Assembly (NCBI GenBank): GCA_021292165.1
Contig: JAHFWL010000059.1
Span: 62,001-126,000, forward strand
Direction of reading: 5' to 3'
DNA length: 64,000 nt
Source of the DNA: Shinisaurus crocodilurus
Lineage: Eukaryota > Chordata > Lepidosauria > Squamata > Shinisauridae
Shown here: positions 1 through 12,500 of the stretch, one piece after another
Position numbering within the stretch: position 1 is the first letter of the stretch
How the letters are laid out: every line of letters begins with the position of its first letter
Translations under genes and position numbers: made by a program
Notes under the pieces: model-generated
Told to the model about the DNA's origin: nothing
Databases searched by the model: none
What the model saw: only the letters and a program-made list of their open reading frames with translations

Positions 1-392
1 AGCCACAAGCCAGGCTTTTGTTTAAAAAACAAAACAAAAATAAGATTCTCAGCCTCATGATTGCAGTTGAATATATGGTTTGGAAACTAAAATGCAAGGT
101 AAAAAACATACCCACATTAATTTTTTAATCATTATTCAGGGTAGCAATTTGAAAATAAGAATACTGCAGAGGAAACAGAACATGTCAACCAACTGTAGCT
201 TTGTGCCTGCCAGGCTCAAGCAAATGATCATTTGTTACATTAATCCATGCAATTAAAAATGTTCAAGTTAGACCATTGAGCTTAGGATGTACATTTAATG
301 TGTCTCTCGAAGTTGAACAAGTCCCCCCCCCTTCCCTCCCAGTCCTTTCTATGTAAATGCTGATATAACCTGTCTCTCCTCCTGTGATGCAG

Positions 393-511
393 TGCGGCGG
401 GCTGCTATGATGTGTGGCCTCCGGGAGGCTAGTGAGGTTGATGACTGGACCCTGTATTGGACTGATTATTCTGTCTCACTAGATCGGGTGATGGAAATGA
501 AAAGTTACCAG
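393..511 (+). CDS. TTLL6: TTLL6 exon a
   Basis: The exon follows a pyrimidine-rich tract and AG and ends before GTATTG. It begins with the last two bases of a Val codon and encodes the segment with [19 protein letters not shown], typical of the N-terminal part of the TTLL core. It ends on a whole codon (phase 0). The 392 bases before it are intron with nothing recognisable. Confidence 0.93.
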
Positions 512-3500
512 GTATTGTTGTCACCTTGAGTTGGAGCTAAAGCTTCTACCCTTTTTTCATTCATGAAAAAGATATGAACACTTAAGCAACACTTAGGAAT
601 GTGTCTTTGATCTCCCTTTCTAGAAAATAAATCATTTCCCTGGGATGTCTGAAATCTGTAGGAAGGACCTTCTGGCCAGGAACATGGGCAGGATGCTAAA
701 GCTTTTCCCCAAGGAATTTAACTTCTTTCCCAGGACCTGGTGTCTTCCTGCTGAGTGAGTCTTGCCAAAATGTTTACGTTTGGATTTTCCCTCTTCATCG
801 TTACATAGATGCAGAAGGCGGGCACAGAGTTGCGAGGGGGCAGGGAAAGAGGTCTTTCACGCAAATGGTCAAACATTCATTTTTGTCCTGCTCTGGCTGG
901 ATCAGGCTCAGCATTAGGTTATATTAAGGGGCAATCCAGAAGCAAGTCAATAAACAGGCAATGGTCAAAAGCACAGTTTTACTAGGCAAGAGGGAGAATT
1001 CCAAAAGAGGTCTGAAGAGCAGCCAAGGTCAGTAGCACAAAGGTTCAATACCGGAGCAAGCTCAGAGGTACAAGGCACAGGAGCTGGTCGAAGATGTTTC
1101 CAGCAATGGCTAGACTAATACTGCAGGCTTATATTGCCAGATCTTCCTGAGCCCCACCCAGGGCTCAGCTGCAGGTTGTTACAAGCCTTGCTCCTGAGAA
1201 GTCCCTTCCTCTTGAGGACTCCTTCTTTCTATTCAAGCACTTCTCCTTAAAGGAGCCCTAGTGGCTTTCCTCTTGAGGTGATGAAGCTCTTGGGGGCTAG
1301 GTGGTTGCCCACCCTCCGCCTCAGAGGCAGAACAGGCCTGTGGCTTACGCTGGTTCAGCTTGTCTGAGCGTGGAAAGCTAAGCAGGGTCAGGCCTGGTTA
1401 TTACTTGGATGGGAGACTCCTCCTCTAGTTTCCTGCATTGAGCAGGGGGTTGGACTTGATAGCCTTGTAGGCTCCTTCCAACTCTATGATCTCTGAAATC
1501 CATGAACTCCCCTCCTCCTGTGGGGACCGAACCATGGTCATCTCCCCTGAAGGCCCTGGGCTCTCCTAGGTCTCCAGCCATGGGTGGCTCCTTGGTGTTG
1601 GTCATCTCTGGAAGCTCTGGCTCCTCCCCAGAGGAGGATTCCTCCAGCAGAGCATGGCGGTTTTATCTGTTCTCTCTGTATTTCTGAGAATGCCACCACC
1701 CCATTAACAGAATGTTCATTATGTCCCAGAGGAGTATCCTGAGGAGAGGGGGTGGTAGATCAGGGTCTGTGTGAAGGGTGGCAAAGGTTTCCTCTGAATA
1801 TCTCTCTCTCTCTCTCTCTCTCTCCTGAATCTGGGGTGATGTTGGTATTAGAGCTACTTCCTGTTACCATCACTAGTTCACCTTGGAGTGTTGTTACGTC
1901 ACTGTTCAGTTATATATCAAATAAGAATCTCTTTTTGCTTTCCTCCTCACGGCTGCCAGCTATGGAGAATTGCAGACCTTTGGCAGATCGAAAAAACATA
2001 AGACCTATATCTGTAAACCAGACTCTGGCTGTCAAGGCAGAGGCATTTTCATCACAAGAACTGTAAAAGATATAAAACCTGGGGAGGATATGATCTGCCA
2101 GCTCTATATCTCAAAGGTAACCCCTTGTGTTAGTCTTAAAATAGGCTGCCTGGGTTCACCTGTGATTCCCTCTAGCCACTGGTTGTTGCAATTTTGTGGA
2201 TGTTCACAAACATTCTGTTACTGAAGGGGACGGGTCAGTCAGTCAAAGAATTCGTGCTAACCCACCCTGCGAATAAGCCACAGAGGGGTTGGTTGTTCGT
2301 GGAACAGAAAAAAGGAGAGAACTAGGTTCTCAGGATGCAAAAATCTTTATTAAAGGAGCCCGACGCGTTTCGGCCTGTGTATTTTTCAAGGCCTTCCTCA
2401 AGGGGCTGTGAATATTCAAAATACATACATTAAATTAACTTAACATGGTTAGGACAACACATAATAAAAATACTTTCTCATTGTGTATGGAATTTCTTTA
2501 CATTCTTAATAGAAATCATTTCAAAACATTTTCTTAAAAATGAGAAACAAGTACTGCTTTTTAAAAAAAGGAATACATTTTCTTTATATAAATTATAACT
2601 TACTTGTAAAAGAGTCTGCAGATTACTTCAACAACTGATGTATTTCACTGTTTCAGTGGCTACTGAAAAAATGGATCTTTTTGAACATGATTATATTATG
2701 GTACAGTTTTTTTCTTTTTTCTAGATGTTATCTCGTTGGCAAAATGTCAAGGACACCCAGTCAGGACACAGCTTGTTTTAAAGCAATACAGTAATTTTGC
2801 AGTCACATTAATGGGACCAGTTCCAAATCCTCATTAAGACCTCTTGGTTTCAAAGTATTTAATTTAATTATCCACTGTATTTCCCTTCTTAATAATTGTT
2901 TTTCATTGTTAGTGTTAATTTTGTCCAGAGCCCAAAAAGTAAGGTCTGTAGGGGAATGTTGTTGTTCTGTAAAATGTTGAGTTAGTGGAGCACCTTGTTT
3001 TTTATTTTTTATGTTACTCAGGTGCTCTCCTATACGTTTTTTTAGGGGTCTGATAGTTTTTCCCACATAAACTTTTGGACATTTACACTGGATGGCATAA
3101 ACAACAAAGGAACTGTTACAAGTGGTAAAGCATTTTAGAAAATATTTTTGTTGGTCCGAGGGATTTACAAATGCTGTGGTTTTGTTGGTGTATTTACAAT
3201 AACAGCAATGTCCACAGGGGTGGTGTCCTATTGGGGTTGTAATTTTTTTTTTTTTAATTTTGTTGGTAGTGGTCTTTCACAAGTGCACTCTTATGGCTGT
3301 CTGATATATGTAGTCTTGCCTGGTCAATTTCCTTGTCTGTTTCAGCTGTCAAAGGGAGTAGCAAAGTGGAGTAGGTAACATACAAGGAAATTGACCAGAC
3401 CAAGTTGCCTATCAGCTAATTTGCACACAGTTGTGAAGGACCTGGGGAGAATAATACTAAGAGAGAGGAGGAACCTGGTAACGCAAGTCAGAACCACCAA

Positions 3501-6500
3501 AATGGGGTGAGGGTGGGAAACCAAAGGAGTAAATGCACCAAAAGGGGGTGGGGAGACATTGGCCCCTTGGCAATGTAACCCTCTGGCTTTTAAGTGTTGA
3601 ACTGACACTTCTGAGTGTCCCCCACCTTTTCAGCACTTCCCCGAGTCTCCAGCTATTCCACAAAGGGGAAATATTAACACACACACACACACACCTTTTC
3701 GCAGCTCCTTTTCAGAGCACTTACTGCTGCAGTTACTGTGGTTCCCTGGACCCTGACAGTTCTAAAAAAACCACACAGAAATGTACACAAATTTAATGGC
3801 TGGGAAGTACACGGAGGGGAAATGTGCGCACCTTCAGTAATGGAGCAGTTAATGCAGTTTCGCACATTTCCCCTCCATGTACTTCCCAGCCCCTAAATTT
3901 GCGCAAATTTCGCCTCCACGTACTTCCCAGCCATTAAATTCGTGTACATTTCCTGTCTAAAAAATTGCACAAATATTCCCAACAGTTTAAAAAACAACAA
4001 CCCAAAAACCCTAACCCTTAGATGTGGCAGAATGGGATGGAGCCAGGGCTTTTTTTCTGGTGGAACTCACCGGAACTGAGTTCCAGCACCTTTTCTTCTA
4101 TTAATTGCATTACAATTTAATCGCCATCTACTCCCGAGGAAATGTAATCCAAGAGTTCCGGTACCTTTTTCTCCAGAAAAAAAGCACTGGATGGAGCAAA
4201 TGGGGCACTAGCCCCAGCAGTACTTACACCGCCCCCACGGGGCCCCATTCACTCCGTCCCATTCAGCTGCCTTCTCATGGTTTTTTTTAGAACTGTCAGG
4301 GAACCACAGTAACCGCAGCAGTAAGTGCTCTGAAAAGGAGCTGCAGAAAGTGGGGGAAGTTAATATCTCCCCTTTCTGGAGTAGCTGGAGACTCAGGGAA
4401 GTGTTGAAAAAGGTGGGGGACACAGATAAGTGTCAGTTCAACACTTAAAAGCCAGAGGGTTATATTGCCAAGGGGGAGATGTTCGCCCTTTGGGTGCGCT
4501 TACTCCTCTGGCTCCCCCCCCCTCCAATTTTTTGGTGCTTCTTCTGACTTCCGCTGCCAGACCCCTCCTTTCCCTTAGTATTATTTCTCCCCAGCTCCTT
4601 CGCAACTGTGCTCAAATTAGCCGATAGGCAACTTCATCTTGTCAACTTCCTTGTATGTTATCTACTCCACTTTGCCTCTCCCTTTGACAGTTTAACCAGG
4701 CAAGACTACACATATCGGACAGCTGTAAGAGTGCACTTGTACATTTGCAAATACGACCCCAAATGCACATTTTTGAAGCTTCGAAAAATGAAATTTAAAA
4801 AACTGGGGAATGAGTGACTGTCCTTCCAAAGTGCCATTTCAGCATCGGTGGATTGCGAAAAGCAAGCAGCACCAGCTTTTTTGCTGCTCTTGCTGATCGG
4901 CTCTGTAACCGATCGCAGCAACCCACGATAAAATTGGTCTCCCAGGTTCGGACCACGCAACAACTCATCAAGCCATGGGTTCTCTGTGTGGCTTGTTCCT
5001 GAAAAATAAGCCACCCTGTGGAAAACACTCTGGGTTCAGACAACATAACCCACCATAGCTGGCTGCCCACGTTGGGTTGGCATGTCATGTGAACCCAGTC
5101 AGAGTGAGAGAAGCAGTTGGACTGGGGACAGGGGAACTTACATATGGCACATAGAGACAGGAGGAGCTGCATGCTGTCAGTGTGAAAGACACCCAGGAGT
5201 TGGGGGTGGGTGGGTGGAGGTAAGGTGTGGGATATTTCAAAATGCAGTCAAAACACAGGACTCTGTGAGGTAATTTCCTCCATGTGACCTGACAGGAAGT
5301 GGGCGTAGCTCAGTGCTTCTTCTCTTCCTGTCTGGGCACAGAACCTTCTTCTGAAACTTTCTTCCAACATGGTAGCAATGTAAAAACAACTGCTGGTCTG
5401 AGTCCCGAGCTCAGACCCCACGTAAAGCCAAAATGTAAGATCGTTTTTACTGCTGAGTAACCATTTTAAGTCTGCCCGAATGAAACTGCAAGTCTGAGTG
5501 AGTAAGTGTTACTTTTTTTAACTTTTACAAGACTATGTCTCTGATTATTGTTTTGCGAGAGAGAGAAAGGGGGCAAAACCAGGGAAATCCAGTCTGCCTT
5601 AAAGCATCCTGGATCACCAAATGCTAACTGGCTAACACTAGCCAAATCTAAGCTTCCTTTTAAGCTGACAAAGGGACTTCACTCTGCTGGCCTCACTGAC
5701 GTGAGATAGGAAGAATAATATTCAACAATATATCCTCTCCTGGCATCTTATTCTAGTCCCAACACGGGTTATGGGCCCAGATTGGATTATTTTTGAAGCA
5801 TTTTGGTGGATGCCACTGCTTCAGTGCAGCAAATTACTGCATTGATAAGGAAGTGGGAGGTTTGGGGGATGGGCTCAAGAAGAAAGGGGGCTGAAGGAAG
5901 GGGCACAATAGACAACAGGTTAAGAAGCAGGAATCTCATAGGGCAAGGAAGCTAAGGAGAAATGATGCACAGGAGGAATCCCCTAGGGTCCGGAAGGGGC
6001 TGATGGTAGAAAAGGATGGAGAGAAGCAAGGGAGTTGGGAATCAGGAAGCTAGGATAGGTGGAACGGGGACTGAATGATACATACTGATCCAAAATAATT
6101 AGCCAGGACTTTGACTGCAGAGCTCTAGTTCAAGATTAATCAGAAAACTGTTTAAATGCAGGCTAGATTATAATATCATCAGGTGGATTCACAGCTGGTT
6201 AGAAAACTCTACTCAAACTCTACTCATCAAACTAGAGGGAGGTTTTGAATGGGGTGCCACAAGACTCTGTCCTGGGCCCAGTATTGCTCGATACTTTTAT
6301 TAGTTACTTAGATGGAAGGGGTGGATGGAATCCTTATCAAATCCGCAGATGACACAAAACCGGGAGGGATAGCTAACACCTCAAAAGACAGGAATAAAAC
6401 TCAAAATGACCTTGACAGAATGAAAAACTGGGCTGAAACAAACAACATGAAATTCAACAGAAACAGATGCAAAGTTCTGCATTCACGCCGGGGGCGAAAA

Positions 6501-9500
6501 TAAAGTGCACAGGTAGAGAAGAAGATGGAAAATACCTGGCTTTGCAGTAGTACAGGCAGTCCCCAAGTTACGAATGAGATCCATTCCTAAGTCTGGCTTT
6601 AAGCTGAATTTGTACTTACCGTAAGTCAGAACAGTAGCGTAGTATACATTAAAAATGTCATTTACGCAAATTGCGTAACTTACACAAATTGCAGAGCCGG
6701 GGAACCCGGAAGTCCGTTCATAAGTATGAGTTGTCCGTAAGAGATGTTCTTAACCTGGGAACTGCCTGTACATGTGAAAAGGATCTTGGGATTGCAGCAC
6801 ATCACAAGCTGAACATGAGTCAGGGGTATAATGCATCTGCAAAAAAGGCTAGTGCAGTTGTAGACTCCATTAATAGAACCATTGTTTCCAATTAATGAGA
6901 AGTAATAGTTCTCCTTTATTCCACAGTAGTCAGACTTCATCTGGAATGCTGTGTCCAGTTCTGGACACTGCACATGAAGAAGGAAAGATGTAGATAAATT
7001 AGAAGGTGTACAGAGGAGGGCAGTGAAGATGGTCAGGGGTATGGAAAACAAGATCTAAGAGGAAAAATTGAAGGAAATAGGTTTGTTTAGCTTAGAGAAG
7101 AGAAGAGGGTGGACAAGTTAGCATGCTTCAGATTCCTGAAGGGCGCTCACATGGTGCTGTCCCAGAGGCAGGACTAGATCTAATCGGATGAAGTTACAGG
7201 AGGGTATATTTAGTTGAACACTAGGAGAAATTTCTTAACAGTAAGGACAATTTGACAATGGAACAAATTACTCAGGGGAGTGCTCTTCGCTGCTGGAGGT
7301 CTTCAAGCAGAGACTGAACAGCCATCTGTTGGGGATGTCCTAACTCTGGATTTCCTGCATTAAGCTGGGGTTTGCTTATTAGCTAAGACAGTTCTTACTT
7401 GGCACTTACAGGAAAAGCTCAAGTGGGTTTTGGTGAGCCTCCAGGGAAGGGGCTTCTATAGTAGAGGCAGCTACTGAAAATGCCCCTCTGTGTTTACTCT
7501 TCTGGTGTGAACATGGTACACAGATGGAGTTGAGTAGAGGGCATTCTGAATCAGTCAGTGCACACAATAGGGGTCTGCAATATATAGAGAGCCAGTTTAG
7601 GCCTCCATAGGTCAAAATCTACATGTGGATTACTACCCAGTAGGCTATAGGAAGTCAGTGAAAACCCTGGAACACTGGTATAACAGGTTGCATGTGGTTT
7701 TCTAGGTGATGTTGCACTCTCCAAATTAAGCAAGACACTTCTGCCTCTTTGGTGTTTAATGTAAGCATTTATCTTCTTTTCCCAAGCCTTTTATTATTGA
7801 TGGGTTCAAGTTTGATCTCCGGGTTTATGTGCTGGTGACATCATGTGATCCCCTACGAGTATTTGTTTATAAGGAGGGTCTGGCGCGCTTTGCAACATCC
7901 ACCTACTCAGACCCGTCACACAGCAACTTGGTGAGTAAAGGGAGAATTCTGTTGACATAAACTGGGATGTTAGAATATCGATGGTTTTTGGTTCATTCCA
8001 GTTCATCTAGTGCAGGGGTGGGCGTGGGCCACTTGTAGCCCTCCAGATATTTTGGCCTACAGCTCCCATGATCCCTCACCTTTGGCTATGCTGGCTAGGT
8101 CTGATTGGAGTTGTAAGCTAAAGCATCTGGAGGGCCACAAGTTGTCCTCCCCTGTGGTTTCTCAACATTTCCCAAGAATAAATGACCAAGCTTCACAGCA
8201 TCGGGGGAAATCCTGTTCTTCTACCACTGAAGGTATATATTGGCATGTGAGCTATTCACACCACTGGTTTGACAAAACCAAAAGTGTGGGAAGTGGTGCC
8301 AACAAATGTGAGGCAGCGTGAAGGGTTTAATGCAACATTCCTCCATGGTGCTGCCCGCATTGACGCCACAGTTTTGTTGGTAACCATCTAAAGTGAGGAT
8401 CTGCATGAGGATGGTCACAGGTCAGTGGGGCCAGAATGACACGTTCTGTGAAGCTCAAAACTCCCACCTCAACCTAAAGTTGGGTTTTACCTACTTTGTA
8501 TCTTCTGCCATTTGGGGCCTACACAGCAGCCTCTGTCTTTTATTTATTATATTTATACCCCGCCTTTTTCCAGCAAGGAACCCAAGGCGGCTTACATTAT
8601 CCTCCTCCTCCTTCTCCTCCTCCTCTCCATTTTAGCCTCACAACAACCCTGTGAGGTAGGTTAGGCTGAGAGTCAGTGACTGGCCCAAAGTCACCCAGTG
8701 AATTTCATGTCCGAGCGGGGACTAGAACCTGGATCTCCCAAGTCCCAGTCCAACACCCTAACCACTACGCCACACTGGCTCTAAATTACTCAAGGAAAGC
8801 GATGTCATATTAATAGAATAATTAGACCTGAAACGGATGTAAGGGCCATCCAACCTACACACGATTTTCATGAGGTATAGGTGCTTCTCCCACCCCCTCA
8901 CCCTCCTGAAGAAGGAGCATAAGGGAGACTGAAATCTCTCAAGCCTCATAACCTGCTTGTTTGTTTAATTATTTACAGGAAGACGTCTGCATGCACCTGA
9001 CTAATTATTCAATTAACAAGCACAGTGCTAATTTTGTACGAGACGAAGACTCTGGTAGCAAGAGGTACAGAATGTTTTCCCGAATAATCACAGCTGGGGG
9101 GATGCTGCCAGGCCCGCTCTCATGAATCTTTACGGCCATTTCATACGTGTTTAGGAAACATTTCTCTAAATTCATCTGGCACGTGGAGCATTCTCCGTCA
9201 TTAGGTGAAATAAATCATTTAAAAAGCTCAGATGAGTAACAGCAGGGGGCCTGGAGCAGGCGAGAAGAGCCCCGATTTATCCCCCCCTAAAGGAAATACA
9301 AATGAATTTGTTGCAAATGGAACTGCTGGATTGCCGCCCTCTGTTTTATTGTTTTCGGTGGGTGTAATTAGCCACCTCTCTAAATCTTGCGCAGAACGGT
9401 CAGTTCAATCTAATTATTGTTGCCTCAGGTTCCCCCCTCTGCCACCCCCACCCCCACCCCCACCCCACTCTTCTTGGCTTACTGGTGATCACTAATACTG

Positions 9501-12500
9501 TGTTAGGCTGCTGCTCTTCTGCAGTGTTCTGCCCACTGCGGCAAAGGCTTGGTTTGCTTTGGGTAGTTTTCCTTAGTATTATTATGCTTTCCCGGTAAAC
9601 GGATCAGATACCAGCAGTGCAGCCTCGATCCTGCAGTGCAGTGCTGCTGTCCAAAGGTGGGGGCTGCAGAGGGGAAGAGCAATAAACAATGGAGAAGAGT
9701 TACTAGAGCAGATGTTCCTGTAACTCCAAGGTAAAGAGATCACTCTGGATGCTTTGATTTGCACACACACACACCTCAAATCACTGTCTGCTCACTCTCT
9801 GCCCTTGTAGTATTAGTCCCTCCCTGACCTGGGAGAAAGGTGGCTTTAAAGTTCAACTTTCAAAGCTTTGAGGTAATATGTATCAAATAAAAAGCTATTG
9901 CTTTTACCTTAATGTATTCTGAGTTCTGCTTGGGTTTCACAGAACCCTCTTGTAGTGCCCCATCAGGCAGTCACAAGGGGTTTCATGGCACTTTAAGGTG
10001 TGGTTTTAGAAATGGCAGTTCAGTCCCAGCCTATGGCTTTCACCACCCCTCTGTGCCAAAGTCCTAGAAAGATGCGAAGTTCTTACCATAGGTTTATCTT
10101 ACGTTATTCCCCATTCCCCTGTGGATTCGCCATGCTCCCAAGTGCCTCCATTGCTGTGTCGATCCATCTCCTTTATAACTTGGACTGTGGGCTTGGCTTT
10201 TAACTATCTGTCCGTCTGCCTGCCTGCCTGCCTGCCTGCCTGTCAAACTGACTAACAATGTAGCTCTTTTTTCTTGGGGAATCCTGCAAGATCTGCACTC
10301 GAGATCGCAATGCATATTAGTTCTCCCTCTTTTGAGCCCCCCCCCCACCATTGTAATAATCTAGTCTTTAATCTGGATCAGGGCTCTCCAACCTTGGGTC
10401 TCCAGATGTTGCTGGCCTACAGCTCCCAGCATACCTAGCCAGCATGGCTAATGGCAAGGGATTCTGGGAGCTGTAGTCCAGCAACATCTGGGGACCCAAG
10501 GTTGGAGAGCCCTGATCTGGATGATTAAATACCACCAATAGGGTGGATTTTCCTACCCTTTCATTACCTGGGCTTGTAGAGGTTGTGGAAATTTGTTTTA
10601 GGGTGCTTCTAGATGAGTTTTTTATGGTGCCATTGCACTGCCTCATTCACAGAAGCTTACAGGGGGTCCAGATGACACTGTCTTCTATTAAATAACCCTC
10701 CTGTGTTTTGTTAGCACTTTTTCTGCCTTTTCCCTTAACACAGAAAATCTGTTAAGGAGAAAAAGAACGAAACAGCTACAGAATGCCTTCTGATTACTAG
10801 CGCTAGGAGCCCTTAGTGCAGTGTTCTTCAACCTTGGGTCCCCATATGTTTTTGATCTACAACTCCCAGCATGCCCCAGCCAGCTACGCTGGCTGGGGCA
10901 TGCTGGGAGTTGTAGGCCAAAAACATATGGGGACCCAAGGTTGGAGAACACTGCCTTAGTGATTGCAAAGACAGAACTACGGGCGGGTTCTGTTCAGGAT
11001 TAATTCATGTGAAGTAAAGGCTGTGCATGAAGTATTGGTTTGCATGTGGCGTTAGTTGATGGCTGCCCCTGAGCGCAAACATTTCTGTGCTCGAAAATGT
11101 GAAAAAAAAATGTGACCTTCAAGTATATTGCCTCACTATCGCTCTCTTCCTCATACCCTGTCCCCATTTTTTTAAAGGAAGCTGTCCACCTTTAATAAGT
11201 ACATGGAGAAAAATGGCTATGAAACAGGACAGATATGGAAGGACATTGACGATGTTGTGATTAAAACGCTGCTATCAGCCCATCCTATCATCAGGCATAA
11301 CTATCTCACTTGCTTTCCCAACCACACCATGTGGAGCGCTTGCTTTGAAATCCTGGGGTTTGATATTTTATTGGATCGAAAACTCAAACCATGGTTGCTT
11401 GAGGTATGTTCCTACAAGGCAAACAGCCCCTGTCTTAGACTCAAACTTCCCCCTCTTTCTCTCTGCCTTTCCTTTGGAGGTAAAGACAGTCGCTAATCCC
11501 AGATTCTTTTGTTAAAACCCACTTTGAACTCCATAGCCCCTCCTCAGTTTGTTGCTTGCCTCAGCAATGTTGTGCCTGCCCTGTGGCAACTCTTCCAATT
11601 GCATGGATGCCCAGCAGAGGGCGTTAGATTACAGGGAATGTTTGTTTGTTGTTTTTTTTAAATCAAAGAGACCCTTGTACATTGGCATTCCCAGTTGGGA
11701 GGACAGTCCATTGGTTGCACAAACAAAGCTTTTAGGAGGATTGAAAACATGAAAATGTGACAAATTGGGTCATAGTGATGGTTTATCTAGCTGGTTCATT
11801 CTTCTTCAGCCTTCTAACAGTGGCTGGTCACATTCCACAGACATGTTCACAAGCAGGCTGCAATGATGATAATTGTCTATTCTTAATTCTCAGTATCTGG
11901 TACTCTGAAGAGTATCCTGCCTCTAGAAGTGGAGGCTGTACTTCTGGCTGTCATGACTGGTAGCCACTGATGAACTTAGCCATATAATGATTTAATTCAA
12001 GCTGTTTAATTCAAGCACTATTAATGTCCTGTGGCGGTGAGTTTCATAGACTGGTTACACACTGGGTGCAAAATTATTTCCCTTTCTTTACCTTAAATCT
12101 GTTTTAGCCACTGATTTGGGTTGTATGCAATGTTATTCTAACTTAAGTCCAATTCATTTTAATTGGTCTACTCTAAGTAGGACTACCATTAAACACATAG
12201 TTCTATTCTTATTTATTTAGATTTCCAACCATGCTAAGGGATCAGGGAGATGTCAGTATTAGAAAACAATAAAAAGCCAGCAAAATGAAATTATCTATTA
12301 AAATATACAATATTTTGTTAATTTTTTTGTTCATTAATGGCTTACCATAATTAAAAGTATATATATGACTATATAAAAGAAAAGAAATTTGCAAAATATT
12401 CCCTTTCTGAATACTACAAATTTAGCTATAAAAGCATCTGTAAAATTTGATATATATTCCAACATTTAAACAACAAGAAATGTCAAAACACTTCCTGTTC

